From the NCBI GenBank assembly GCA_964556705.1, contig CAZKXX010000046.1, positions 1-27,311 on the forward strand: a stretch of DNA of 27,311 nucleotides, given 5' to 3'. Of the stretch, positions 17,744-25,876 are shown one piece after another. A model generated the notes under the pieces. That model was not told the DNA's origin and did no database searches. It saw only the letters and a program-made list of their open reading frames with translations. The stretch is from CAZKXX01 sp964556705. Its GTDB lineage: Bacteria; Acidobacteriota; Terriglobia; UBA7540. The position numbers were made by a program, and so were the translations under genes. The stretch's first letter is position 1. Each line of letters starts with the position of its first letter.

Positions 17744-19075
17744 TTAGCCTCGCTGGGAAACCCGGCCTCTCGCCTCAAGCGCCAGCTCGAGCGAATCCGC
17801 GAGCACATCGTAAACGCGGTGCAATTCTTCCGCCGTCATCGCGTACGGGGGCAGAACGTACACCACGTTCCCGAGCGGCCGCAGCAGCACGCCGCGGCTC
17901 AAGAAGAAGTCGTAGAGAAGCGGGCGGAGCGAAGAGAGGTAACCGGCGTCCGGCGCGTCGAGTTCGACGGCGGCGACGGTGCCGAGCCTGCGCGCGTCGC
18001 CGACGGCGGGATGACGAGCCAGCGCGGGCAGCCGCTCGGCGTGCAGGCGCTCGATGGCGCGGACTCGCTCGAAGACCGGCTCGGTCTCGAAAATCTTCAG
18101 GCTCGCATTCGCCGCCGCGCACGCGACGGGGTTCCCCGTGTAAGAGTGGCCGTGGAAAAACGTCCGGGAGCGGTCCGTGCTGCGAAAGGCTTCGGAGATA
18201 CGCTCGGTCGCGAGGGTCGCGCCGAGCGGCAGGAAGCCGCCCGTCAGACCCTTCGAGAGGCACAGGAGGTCGGGCGCGATCTCCGCGTGCTCGCAGGCGA
18301 ACATCCGGCCCGTGCGGCCGAAACCCGTGAGGACCTCGTCGGCAATGAGGAGCACGTCGTGCGCTTCGGTGAGCCGCCGGGTGCGGGCCAGAAATTCGGC
18401 CGGATGGACGATCATCCCCCCCGCGCCCTGAAGCATGGGTTCGACAATGACGGCGGCGATTTCATCGGCACGTTCGCCGAGCAGACGTTCGAGTTTTTCC
18501 AGACACTCGATGTCGCACGTCTCGCGCTTCCTGCCCACCGGACAGCGGAAACAATAGGCCGAATGTGTTCGCCCGACGGGAAACCGCAGCTCGGTGAAAG
18601 GCGCGGTAAACGCCGAGTCGGCGCTCACCGCCATCGCCCCCGCCGTGTCGCCGTGATAGGCGTGTTCGAGCGCCACGAGCTGTCTCTTTTCCGGCCGGCC
18701 GACGCACTGCCAGTACTGGAGGGCCATCTTGAGAGCGACTTCGACGGCGGTCGAGCCGTTGTCCGAAAAGAAGACGTGCGTGAGCGGTGAGGGCAGGATT
18801 TTGCGGAGTCGCCCGGCCAGTTCTTCGGCCGGTTCGTGGGTGAAGCCGGCGAAGACGACGTGCTCGAGTTTCTTCACCTGCTCGGCGATGGCCGCGGCGA
18901 TCGCGGGATGCGCGTGCCCGTGCAGGTTGACCCACCAGGACGAAATCGCGTCAAGCAGCCGGCGGCCGTCAACGGTTTCGAGGTAAACGCCTTCGGCGCG
19001 CGCGATGCGCAGCGGCTCCGGGTCGAGCGCCGCCTGCGTGAAGGGGTGCCAGATTTCGAGCCGCGATTTTTCCAT
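17744..19075 (-). CDS. bioA: Adenosylmethionine-8-amino-7-oxononanoate aminotransferase
   Basis: PLP-dependent class III aminotransferase that makes 7,8-diaminopelargonate (biotin step 2). It has 443 residues. Diagnostic parts are IWHPFTQ at the N-terminus, DAISSWWVNLHGHAHP, FFSDNGSTAVEVALKMA, LEHAYHGDTAGAM, ADEVLTGFGRTG, the PLP lysine K275 in CLSKGLTGG, and FHGHSYTGNPVACAAA. An insertion CFRCPVGRKRETCDIEC carries four cysteines spaced like a metal site. It is the last gene of bioB-F-D-A, starting 3 nt after bioD. SAM as amino donor is the family default; some relatives use lysine, which the sequence alone does not exclude. Confidence 0.96.
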   Translation of the reverse strand: MEKSRLEIWHPFTQAALDPEPLRIARAEGVYLETVDGRRLLDAISSWWVNLHGHAHPAIAAAIAEQVKKLEHVVFAGFTHEPAEELAGRLRKILPSPLTHVFFSDNGSTAVEVALKMALQYWQCVGRPEKRQLVALEHAYHGDTAGAMAVSADSAFTAPFTELRFPVGRTHSAYCFRCPVGRKRETCDIECLEKLERLLGERADEIAAVIVEPMLQGAGGMIVHPAEFLARTRRLTEAHDVLLIADEVLTGFGRTGRMFACEHAEIAPDLLCLSKGLTGGFLPLGATLATERISEAFRSTDRSRTFFHGHSYTGNPVACAAANASLKIFETEPVFERVRAIERLHAERLPALARHPAVGDARRLGTVAAVELDAPDAGYLSSLRPLLYDFFLSRGVLLRPLGNVVYVLPPYAMTAEELHRVYDVLADSLELALEARGRVSQRG

Positions 19076-19078
19076 GGC

Positions 19079-19711
19079 TTATCGGAACTCGCGCCGGTCG
19101 AAGCGATTTCTGAACGTCTCGAGCAGCGCGCTCCGGCAAACTTCCGCGAGCACAGGGATATGTCCGACGACCCGCGCGCTGCCGTAATGTTCGATGGCGC
19201 GGCGATTTTCCGCGTTCTCTGGTCCGACCATCACCACGCCCCGGACCTCCAGCTCGCGTGCGCGCAGCGCCTCGAGCGCGAGGAGCGTGTGGTTGATCGT
19301 GCCGAGCGTTGTGCGCGCCACGAGCACGATGGGAAGCTCCAGGCGTCGCATCAGGTCCGCCATGAGGTCGCGTTCGTTGATCGGAACGAGCGCGCCTCCT
19401 GCGCCCTCGACGATGAGGGGCGCCCGCGCGGCCACTTTCGGCAATCGGATGTTCTCAAGATCAATCCTCACTCCGGCCCACTGCGCCGCGAGGTGCGGCG
19501 AGACGGGCGGCTCGAAGCAGTATGTTTCCGGGAGCAGGCGCGCTTCGGGCGCTTCGGCGAAACGCCTGACGGCCTCGCGGTCGGTGCCCTCGCGCGCGCC
19601 GGTCTGGATGGGCTTCCAGTAGCAACCTTCGAGCGCCGCCGTCAGGAGCGCGGAAAGGACCGTCTTGCCCACGCCCGTGTCGGTTCCGGTGATAAATACC
19701 CCTCTCGTCAT
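19079..19711 (-). CDS. bioD: Dethiobiotin synthetase
   Basis: ATP-dependent enzyme that closes the ureido ring of dethiobiotin from diaminopelargonate and CO2. It has 210 residues. The P-loop GTDTGVGKT lies at 9-17, followed by YWKPIQTG, PVSPHLAA, EGAGGALVPIN and VARTTLGTINHTLLALEAL, all BioD signatures. The ATG at 19711 overlaps the bioF stop as ATGA, and bioA starts 3 nt after its end, which indicates coupled translation. Confidence 0.97.
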   Translation of the reverse strand: MTRGVFITGTDTGVGKTVLSALLTAALEGCYWKPIQTGAREGTDREAVRRFAEAPEARLLPETYCFEPPVSPHLAAQWAGVRIDLENIRLPKVAARAPLIVEGAGGALVPINERDLMADLMRRLELPIVLVARTTLGTINHTLLALEALRARELEVRGVVMVGPENAENRRAIEHYGSARVVGHIPVLAEVCRSALLETFRNRFDRREFR

Positions 19712-20874
19712 CGGCTTGGAGTGCCGGCGGCGTTCGCGATTTGCTCCCGCGCGGCGAGCAGGGCGGCGACGAGCCGGTCGAGGACCTCGCGGTCGAGCGT
19801 CGCTGTCAGCGACAGGCGGAGCCGCGCGGTTCCCGCCGGGACGGAGGGCGGGCGGATCGCGCGGGCAGCGAAGCCGCGGCGCTGCAACTCCGCCGCAAAC
19901 GCCAGCGCCGTCTCATTCTCCCCGAGCATCAGAGGCACGATTTGAGTCGTGGTGCGGCCGATTTCGAACCCGGCCTCGCGAAGGCGCGAGCGGAAATACG
20001 CGCTGTTCTCCGCGACCTGCCTTCGCTCGGTCTCCGCCGCGCGCGCCAGCCGCGCGGCTGCGGAAATCTGCGCGGCGAAACAGGGCGGAAGCGCCGTCGA
20101 GAAGATGAACGTCCGCGCGCGGTTGATGAGAAAATGCTTCAACTTCTCCGAGCCGCAAACAAAGGCGCCCGCCGAAGCCAGCGCCTTGCCGCAGGTGTGA
20201 ACGACGGCGAGGACGCGCCGCTCCAGCCCCGCTGCGGCCACGAGCCCGCGGCCCTCCGGACCGAACACGCCCGTCGAGTGCGCTTCGTCCACCATCAGAT
20301 CTGCGCCGTAACGCTCGGCAAGCTCGGCCAGCGCCTCCAGCGGCGCGCGGTCGCCTTCCATGCTGAAGACGCTCTCGACGACGATGAATCGCTCGCCTTC
20401 GTCCCGCGCGCGGCGAAGCGCGTCCTCGAGATAATCGAGATCAAGGTGAGGAAAGATCGTCCTGCGCGCTTTGGACAGCCGAATGCCGTCAATAATGCTT
20501 GCGTGGTTGGCGGCATCGGAAAAGACGGTGTCTCCGGGGCGGAGCAGGGAGCTGAGCAAACCGATGTTCGCCGCATAACCCGAAGTAAACAAGAGCGCGC
20601 CTTCGGTGCCCGCGAAGCGCGCGAACTCCTCTTCCAGATTCATCCACGCGGCGGAGTTTCCGGAAAGAAGCCGCGAGCCGGTGGAGCCCGCGGGCGGGTT
20701 CTCGGCGAGGGCGCGCGCCAGCGCCTCCTGGAGCCGCGGGTCTCGCGCGAGTCCCAGATAGTCGTTCGAGGAGAGGTCGGTCCCCGGGACAAGGTCCAGC
20801 CGGCGGAGCTGGTTGCGCGATTCGAGTTCGCGCAATTCGCGACTGAGCCTGGCGAGCGTTGGGCTTTCACGCAC
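19708..20874 (-). CDS. bioF: 8-amino-7-oxononanoate synthase
   Basis: PLP enzyme of the alpha-oxoamine synthase family that condenses pimeloyl-ACP (or -CoA) with alanine, the first ring-building biotin step. It has 388 residues. Visible: SSNDYLGLA, the GSTGSRLLSGN loop, TSGYAANIGLLS, ANHASIIDGIRLS, VDEAHSTGVFG, the PLP lysine K230 in TCGKALAS and FSTALPP. The start is GTG at 20874, overlapping the end of bioB by 8 nt with GAGGG 9 nt upstream. No bioC/bioH or bioW for making pimelate is in the window. Confidence 0.97.
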   Translation of the reverse strand: MRESPTLARLSRELRELESRNQLRRLDLVPGTDLSSNDYLGLARDPRLQEALARALAENPPAGSTGSRLLSGNSAAWMNLEEEFARFAGTEGALLFTSGYAANIGLLSSLLRPGDTVFSDAANHASIIDGIRLSKARRTIFPHLDLDYLEDALRRARDEGERFIVVESVFSMEGDRAPLEALAELAERYGADLMVDEAHSTGVFGPEGRGLVAAAGLERRVLAVVHTCGKALASAGAFVCGSEKLKHFLINRARTFIFSTALPPCFAAQISAAARLARAAETERRQVAENSAYFRSRLREAGFEIGRTTTQIVPLMLGENETALAFAAELQRRGFAARAIRPPSVPAGTARLRLSLTATLDREVLDRLVAALLAAREQIANAAGTPSR

Positions 20875-21856
20875 CGGACATGGCCCTCAAGCCGAGCTCG
20901 CGGAGCAGGGTATCGTCCTGCTCGTACTCCGGGTTCGGCGTGGTGAGAAGTTTCTCGCCGATAAAGAGCGAGTTCGCGCCCGCGAGAAAACACAGGGCCA
21001 CCGCCTCGCGCGAAAGCGACCGGCGTCCGGCGCTCAGCCGGAGGAGCGATGCGGGCATGAGCAGGCGCGCCGCGGCGATGGTCCTCACCAGCACCAGCGG
21101 GTCGAGCGGGTCCGCCTGCGCGAGCGGCGTGCCTTTGACGCGCACGAGGACATTGAGGGGGACGCTTTCCGGGTGCGGGTCGAGCGTGGCCAACTGGTGG
21201 AGCAGGCCGATGCGGTCTTCCTCGGACTCGCCCATGCCGAGAATGCCGCCGCAGCAGACCGTGATGCCGGCGCGGCGGACGGCGGCGAGCGTCCGCAGCC
21301 GGTCCTCGTACCGGCGCGTCGTGATGATGCGGCGGTAGAATTCCGGCGAAGTGTCGAGGTTGTGGTTGTAGGCGGTGAGGCCCGCCGCGGCCAGCCGCTC
21401 GGCCTGCGCGCCGGTCAGCATGCCGAGCGTGCAGCAGACTTCCATCTTGAGCGCCGCAACGGCGCGGACCATCTCGAGGACGGTCTCGAACTCCGGGCCG
21501 TCACGGACCTCGCGCCAGGCCGCGCCCATGCAGAAGCGCGTGGCGCCGGCCGCGCGCGCCTTTTCGGCCACGGCCAGCACCTGCTCGACGGTCGGCAAGC
21601 CGCTTCGCTCGACGCCCGTCGGGTAGCGCGCGCTCTGCGGGCAGTAGGCGCAGTCCTCCGGGCAACCGCCCGTCTTGATGGACATCAGGCGGCAAAGCTG
21701 GATCCGGCGCGGGTCGTGAAATCGGCGGTGGACGCGCTGCGCCTCGAAGACGAGGCCGAGCAGCGGCCTCCGGAACAGTTCGCGGATCTCTTCCCGCCGC
21801 CAGTCGTGCCGCAGTGCCGACGCTTTGGCCACTTTGCGGGGTGTGGAAGAATTCAA
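20867..21856 (-). CDS. bioB: Biotin synthase
   Basis: Radical SAM enzyme that inserts sulfur into dethiobiotin. It has 329 residues. The [4Fe-4S] motif C-x3-C-x2-C is at C65, C69 and C72 (GGCPEDCAYC); the SIKTGGCPEDC context, CMGAAWRE, YNHNLDTSPEFY, GGILGMGE and FIGEKLLTT are typical of BioB. The start is TTG at 21856, supported by AGGAGG 7 nt upstream; a longer frame to 21928 runs through the ribosome-binding site and a hairpin and is rejected. First gene of bioB-F-D-A. A strong hairpin abuts its ribosome-binding site and may affect translation. No BirA-type operator is recognised. Confidence 0.96.
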   Translation of the reverse strand: MNSSTPRKVAKASALRHDWRREEIRELFRRPLLGLVFEAQRVHRRFHDPRRIQLCRLMSIKTGGCPEDCAYCPQSARYPTGVERSGLPTVEQVLAVAEKARAAGATRFCMGAAWREVRDGPEFETVLEMVRAVAALKMEVCCTLGMLTGAQAERLAAAGLTAYNHNLDTSPEFYRRIITTRRYEDRLRTLAAVRRAGITVCCGGILGMGESEEDRIGLLHQLATLDPHPESVPLNVLVRVKGTPLAQADPLDPLVLVRTIAAARLLMPASLLRLSAGRRSLSREAVALCFLAGANSLFIGEKLLTTPNPEYEQDDTLLRELGLRAMSGA

Positions 21857-21863
21857 CGATGTG

Positions 21864-21897
21864 CCTCCTCTCCCCTCCTCACGCGGTGAGGGGGGAG
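21864..21897 (-). promoter_or_regulatory. bioB leader: ribosome-binding site preceded directly by a strong hairpin
   Basis: On the minus strand, two arms (21897-21886 and 21882-21870) pair over 12 bp with one bulged A and a 3-nt loop. They are followed immediately by AGGAGG (21869-21864) and, 7 nt on, by the TTG start of bioB. The hairpin has no U-run, so it is not a standard terminator. Its role is unknown. Confidence 0.6.
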
Positions 21898-22257
21898 ATT
21901 TTAGCTCAGCCCACCCGGTGCGAACCACCCCTCTTCGGCGACAAAGAGACCGACCGGCGTACCCCTTATCCTCTCGATAACGAAATTGTGATTGCTCCGA
22001 TTCGTGCCCCTGAGTTATCCTGAAGTTTGGACGCGAGAATTTCCTCGCTCGACCGATGTTGGACTCGATGCTGAGTCCACCTTGGGTAAGCCGAAGCTGA
22101 CCTCGCAGAGCGCTCTGAACTCCTGATTAGGACCGAGGAAGACAATTAACGCCTGCCCGGGCCGACACGACGCGGCGTCGGGGGCTCTTAACACCGCCGC
22201 CCAGCACGAGGCTCTCAACTCGCTGGCGCATGTGACCGATAAGCTGAAGGAGGAACG
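21898..22257. other. Gene-free region between bioB and the winged-helix gene
   Basis: No supportable coding frame on either strand. It holds several palindromes: GGACTC...GAGTCC (22061-22078), a perfect 12-bp palindrome CAGAGCGCTCTG (22106-22117) and CGACGC-G-GCGTCG (22168-22180). TTATC-CTCTC-GATAA near 21967 is a weaker one. These could be operators for the divergent transcripts. I could not identify a convincing promoter for either side. A minus-strand frame at 22015-22455 is an antisense artefact of the winged-helix gene. Confidence 0.5.
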
Positions 22258-22470
22258 ATGGAAAAGCTGGATATCAAGGCCCAAGTGGGCGAAACCGCCG
22301 GGAAGGTTTGGGAACTTCTCTCCGCCGAGGGCCCGCAGACCCTCGCGCAGATCAAGAAGAAGATTAAGAATAGCAACGACCTCCTGCCCTTCGCGCTGGG
22401 CTGGCTGGCGCGCGAGGACAAGGTCGATATCAAGCAGGAGAAGAAGACTTATCACATCCAGTTGAAGTAG
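22258..22470 (+). CDS. Small winged helix-turn-helix domain protein
   Basis: 70 residues (MEKLDIKAQVGETAGKVWE...). The pattern of a first helix (VGETAGKVWELLS), the short turn GPQTLAQIKKKI, the recognition-helix-like NDLLPFALGWLAREDK and a beta-wing (VDIKQEKKTYHIQL) fits the small stand-alone winged-helix family PF10771. GGAGG lies 5 nt before the ATG, so it is well expressed in principle. It probably binds nucleic acid, but no target is known for this family; autoregulation through the upstream palindromes is only a thought. It is followed by a strong terminator. Confidence 0.88.
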   Translation: MEKLDIKAQVGETAGKVWELLSAEGPQTLAQIKKKIKNSNDLLPFALGWLAREDKVDIKQEKKTYHIQLK

Positions 22471-22568
22471 TCCTGCGCCGGAACGCCTGGGCCGGGTGAC
22501 CTGGCGCGAGCTTTACCTCTCGCCCGCATTGCACGGTTCAGGCCTGCGCGCGGACCCGCGAAAAAGCG

Positions 22569-22601
22569 AAGGGGCGCTCACTACGCGTGAGCGCCCCTTT
22601 T
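22569..22601. terminator. Bidirectional Rho-independent terminator
   Basis: A perfect stem GGGGCGCTCAC (22571-22581) / GTGAGCGCCCC (22587-22597) with a 5-nt loop, flanked by AA on the left and TTTT on the right. On the minus strand, a looser T-rich run (22561-22565) follows the stem after a few bases. It separates the convergent winged-helix and rhodanese genes and can serve both. Confidence 0.9.
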
Positions 22602-22634
22602 CAGTCCTGAATAACCCAGGCCAGCCCGCAGGGC

Positions 22635-23498
22635 CTACGCGGACGCCGCTTTGACTTCACCCTTCTCAATCGGCGCGTCCACGAGGTTCCCCCATTCGGT
22701 CCAACTGCCGTCGTAGTTCCGCACCTTGTCGTAGCCGAGCAAGTACTTCAGCACGAACCAGGTGTGGGAACTGCGCTCGCCGATGCGGCAGTAGGCGACG
22801 ATTTCCTTGTCATTGCGGATCCCCTGAGCCTCGTAGAGTTTCACCAGGTCGTCATATGACTTGAACGTGCCATCGTCGTTGGCGGCCTTGGCCCACGGAA
22901 CGTTGAACGCTCCGGGGATATGACCGCCGCGTTGCGCCGTTTCGGTCATTCCCGGGGGCGCAATCACTTTGCCGGTGAACTCATCCGGCGAGCGCACGTC
23001 CACGAGATATCGGTTTTTCCTGTCGAGCGTCTCGAAGATCAGTTCACGATGCGCGCGCAGGTCGGCGTCCGCCCTGCTGGCCTTGTAGCTCGTGGGCGAG
23101 ACTTTGGGGACTTCAGTCGTAAACGGCCGGCCTTCCAGTTCCCATTTCTTTCGCCCGCCGTTCATCAGCCGCACGTCTTTGTGGCCGTAAAGCTTCATCT
23201 GCCAGAAGGCGTAAGCGGCGAACCAGTTGTTGTTGTCGCCGTAGAGCACCACCGTCGTGTCGTTGGAGATGCCGGAGGCGCTCATCAGTTCTTCGAACTG
23301 CTTCTGGTTCAGGATGTCGCGGCGAACGTTATCCTGGAGCTGCGAAGTCCAGTTCCAGGCGATGGCGTTTTTGATGTGCCCCTTCTCGTAGGCGGACGTG
23401 TCCACATCCACTTCGACGAGACGGACTTTCGGGTCGTCGGTGTGTTGCGAAACCCAGTCCGTCGAAACCAAGACTTCCGCATGCTTGTAGTCTCCCAT
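22635..23498 (-). CDS. Two-domain rhodanese (thiosulfate/3-mercaptopyruvate sulfurtransferase)
   Basis: Transfers sulfane sulfur to cyanide or other thiophiles in the cytoplasm. It has 287 residues in two rhodanese domains. The N-terminal domain (VLVSTDWVSQHTDDPKVRLVEVD...) is inactive-type. The C-terminal domain carries the active-site loop CRIGERS with C237. Charge in that loop (R238, R242) suits thiosulfate better than mercaptopyruvate (CGSGVTA type), so thiosulfate is the more likely donor. WSDGSW-like YDGSWTEWG near the C-terminus is typical. AGGAGG lies 8 nt before the ATG. There is no signal peptide. It appears monocistronic and is bounded downstream by the shared terminator. Confidence 0.94.
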   Translation of the reverse strand: MGDYKHAEVLVSTDWVSQHTDDPKVRLVEVDVDTSAYEKGHIKNAIAWNWTSQLQDNVRRDILNQKQFEELMSASGISNDTTVVLYGDNNNWFAAYAFWQMKLYGHKDVRLMNGGRKKWELEGRPFTTEVPKVSPTSYKASRADADLRAHRELIFETLDRKNRYLVDVRSPDEFTGKVIAPPGMTETAQRGGHIPGAFNVPWAKAANDDGTFKSYDDLVKLYEAQGIRNDKEIVAYCRIGERSSHTWFVLKYLLGYDKVRNYDGSWTEWGNLVDAPIEKGEVKAASA

Positions 23499-23786
23499 GA
23501 GCCTTTCCTCCTGCCCGAAATCTTCTCGCTCCGCGTCGCGGAGCTGGAATAAGAATGCCGTTGCTCGCCCCTTGGGCGATGCGCCAGCACCTTCCTGGCA
23601 GCCCGCCGGGGCCGCTTAAACCCTTTACCGTCAAGCCGTTTGCCCTATAGCACTTTCATATATCATAATCCCGGGGCCTTTGGCAATCTTCATCCCGGCT
23701 TGCCAGCGCTATCTGAGGACCACCCCGGGGGTTGGCTGATGCAAGGTGCTCCGCTTCGGGGATAGTCCCCAGACCCTCCCTTAGAT
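23499..23786. other. Gene-free region between the rhodanese and TPR genes
   Basis: No coding frame is supported. On the minus strand a weak promoter-like pair TTGCCA ... TATATG lies at about 23658-23687 and could serve the rhodanese gene. A short GGGGA-TAG-TCCCC hairpin lies at 23758-23770 near the TPR promoter. Both are low-confidence observations. Confidence 0.4.
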
Positions 23787-23816
23787 TTGACTAAGTTATT
23801 CAGAATGTGGTATAAA
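23787..23816 (+). promoter_or_regulatory. Sigma-70-type promoter of the TPR gene
   Basis: TTGACT (23787-23792) and TATAAA (23811-23816) are separated by 18 nt. The transcript would start near 23823, so the open frame upstream of that point is not translated. The leader then has a GCGGAG/CTCCGC hairpin (23837-23842 / 23851-23856). Confidence 0.75.
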
Positions 23817-23873
23817 CACAGCATCGCGGACACAACGCGGAGGAAAGACTCTCCGCAAAGGGGCTTTAACGTA

Positions 23874-24578
23874 TTGAAAACAAAGACCCAAAAGAGGAGG
23901 GCCAAAGTCGCTGGGAATCGCGCGGTTGCTGAGACTCGCTGGGAGAGGCGTGCAACCACGGCGCGTCGAAGTCGTGCCACCTCCAAGAGCACCGATCGCA
24001 GGCGCAATCGCGGTCGAGCGTCCAGCGTCCGCTACTCCAACGGCAAGCGGCCCACGGCCAAGCGTGGCAGGAATTCGAACGGAAACCATCTGATCAACGC
24101 TCGTCTGGCCGCTGCGCTGAAGCAGTTTGAACATGGCGTGCTGCTTTTCCAGAAGCAGAATTACGCCAAAGCCAAAGAAGTCTTTCAGAGGCTGGCGGAA
24201 GGTCCTGCGGACGAAGTGACGGCGCGCGCCCGGACATATCTTCGCATGTGTGAGTCGAAGCTGGTTCCGGCGACTCCGGCGCCCAAATCCGCCCAGGACT
24301 TCTACAACCTGGGAATCGCCCAACTGAACGCTCGCGAACTGAAAAGTGCCATCGAGAACCTGCGTCGAGCCGACCGTCTGGAACCCCGGCGCGGTGATTT
24401 CCGATACGCTCTGGCGGTGGCCAACGCCTTGCAGGACAACGCGGAGCCGGCGCTTGAATACCTGAAGGCCGCCATCGAACTCGACTCGCGAAACGCGCTC
24501 CTGGCGCGGCGCGACGAAGACTTCCAGTCGCTGGCCAGCGACCCTCGATTCCAGCGTTTGATTTTCGGCGCCGAATAG
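23874..24578 (+). CDS. TPR protein with a highly basic N-terminal tail
   Basis: 234 residues from a TTG start at 23874 (MKTKTQKRRAK...). I chose this start because the promoter lies just upstream and earlier in-frame codons precede the expected transcript start; AAAGGGG sits 10 nt before it. Residues 1-72 hold 25 Lys/Arg and only three acids, without hydrophobic segments, so this part is probably disordered and could bind RNA or DNA. Residues 73-234 are helical with TPR-like repeats (GVLLFQKQNYAKAKEVFQRLAEG; AQDFYNLGIAQLNARELKSAIENLRRADRLEP; YALAVANALQDNAEPALEYLKAAIELD). No named family recognised. The yvcK-like gene follows 76 nt later and may share the transcript. Confidence 0.82.
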   Translation: MKTKTQKRRAKVAGNRAVAETRWERRATTARRSRATSKSTDRRRNRGRASSVRYSNGKRPTAKRGRNSNGNHLINARLAAALKQFEHGVLLFQKQNYAKAKEVFQRLAEGPADEVTARARTYLRMCESKLVPATPAPKSAQDFYNLGIAQLNARELKSAIENLRRADRLEPRRGDFRYALAVANALQDNAEPALEYLKAAIELDSRNALLARRDEDFQSLASDPRFQRLIFGAE

Positions 24579-24654
24579 CGCCGCTCCTGCCGCGCGGGAT
24601 CTCCTGACCCCCGGGTTCGCGGCTGATCGTCTCCTGGAAAGGCGAGTTCGTGTC

Positions 24655-25668
24655 ATGAGAGTGGTCGCCATTGGAGGAGGCACCGGGCTCTCGACCGTGC
24701 TGCGGGGCCTGAAGCCCCACGTCATGGACCCTCTGCCGCCGGCGCCGCTCGAGCCCGCCATCACGCGCCTCACCGCCGTGGTCACGGTCACCGATGAAGG
24801 CGGGAGTTCAGGCCGCCTGCGGCGCGACTTCCGCGTGCTGCCGCCCGGAGACATCCGCAATTGCCTGGTGGCGCTGGCGGGGGACGAAACGCTTCTCGCG
24901 CGGCTTTTCCAGTACCGTTTCTCGGACGGGCACGGGCTGAAAGGTCACAGCCTCGGCAACCTGTTCCTCACCGCCCTGACGCACCTGACTCGGGATTTCG
25001 CCATGGCCGTGCGCCTTTCGAGCGAAGTCCTGGCGATTCGCGGCGAGATCTTTCCCTCAACGCTCGCCGATGTGCGCCTCAAGGCGCGCCTCGCCAACGG
25101 CCGCACCGTTTCCGGCGAGGGCGCTATCACCCGCACGCGCGCTCCGATTCGCCGGCTGGAAATCAAGCCTGCCCGCTCGAAGCCCCTGCCCGAGACCATC
25201 ACGGCGCTCGAAGACGCGGACCTCATCCTGATGGGCCCGGGGTCGCTCTACACTTCACTGCTTCCCAACCTGCTGGTGCGCGGAATCCCCGCGGCCATCG
25301 CGCGCTCGCGGGCGCTCAAGGTGTACATCTCGAACCTCATGACGCAGCCGGGTGAAACGCGCGGCATGAGCGCCGCGGACCACCTGGAAGCCATCCGCGC
25401 GCACGCGGGCCGGAGGCTCTTCGACGTCATCGTCCTCAACACGCGCGAGCTTTCCACCGCCTTGCGCCGCCGCTACGCCGCCGAGCGCGCCGAACCGGTC
25501 AAACTCGACCTGGAACGCATCGCGGGCATGAAGGTGAAGCCTGTGCTCGCCGACCTGCTGGTTGAGGACCGCCACGTGGCGCGGCACGATTCCTCCCGCC
25601 TCGCCGAACTGGTGCTGAAGCTCGCGGCGGACCGCCTGAGAGCGAGGGCGAGCTGTCAACCTGGCTAG
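24655..25668 (+). CDS. yvcK: YvcK/GlmR family protein (gluconeogenesis / cell-wall precursor factor)
   Basis: CofD-like Rossmann protein of 337 residues. In Bacillus the family binds UDP-GlcNAc and supports growth and peptidoglycan synthesis on gluconeogenic carbon. Visible motifs: IGGGTGLSTVLRGLK at the N-terminus, VTVTDEGGSSGRLRRDF, LPPGDIRNCLVALA, HSLGNLFLTAL, LMGPGSLYTSLLPNLLV and YISNLMTQPGET. These match YvcK rather than CofD, which makes coenzyme F420 and would normally sit with other F420 genes; none are seen. The usual rapZ/whiA neighbours are also absent. The ATG at 24655 gives the standard N-terminus; the ribosome-binding site is weak. Confidence 0.93.
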   Translation: MRVVAIGGGTGLSTVLRGLKPHVMDPLPPAPLEPAITRLTAVVTVTDEGGSSGRLRRDFRVLPPGDIRNCLVALAGDETLLARLFQYRFSDGHGLKGHSLGNLFLTALTHLTRDFAMAVRLSSEVLAIRGEIFPSTLADVRLKARLANGRTVSGEGAITRTRAPIRRLEIKPARSKPLPETITALEDADLILMGPGSLYTSLLPNLLVRGIPAAIARSRALKVYISNLMTQPGETRGMSAADHLEAIRAHAGRRLFDVIVLNTRELSTALRRRYAAERAEPVKLDLERIAGMKVKPVLADLLVEDRHVARHDSSRLAELVLKLAADRLRARASCQPG

Positions 25669-25840
25669 TAAGTCCGGCGAGGGAGCAGGAGGCCGGCTGG
25701 TGTCGGTTCACGCCGCGCGCGGAGGCGCCAGCAACTTGCGGGCGAGGAAAGCGGCGGTCTGTTCCGACCTGTCGGGACCGCTGCCCGAGAATCCTGTCTC
25801 TCGCGCAGTCGTCCGGCAGGGGATGGCCGTCTGGCCGGCG

Positions 25841-25869
25841 TTGATTCAAGCTGCGCGAGGGCGTATGAT
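25841..25869 (+). promoter_or_regulatory. Promoter of rnpB
   Basis: TTGATT (25841-25846) and TATGAT (25864-25869) are separated by 17 nt. The expected start point, 7-8 nt after the -10 box, coincides with the first base of the RNase P RNA P1 helix at 25877, which supports both calls. The 170 nt between the yvcK stop and this promoter hold nothing I can identify. Confidence 0.82.
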
Positions 25870-25876
25870 GAGGTTT

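Noticed and set aside
22015..22455. 146-residue minus-strand frame over the winged-helix gene
   Set aside because: The plus-strand gene has an excellent ribosome-binding site and a coherent fold, while this frame has no ribosome-binding site or domain.
23787..23873. Upstream start codons for the TPR protein (TTG 23787, ATG 23805)
   Set aside because: They coincide with or precede the -35/-10 boxes of a good promoter, so they would not be in the transcript.
24655..25668. CofD (coenzyme F420 synthesis)
   Set aside because: The motifs fit YvcK/GlmR better, and no other F420 gene is in the window.
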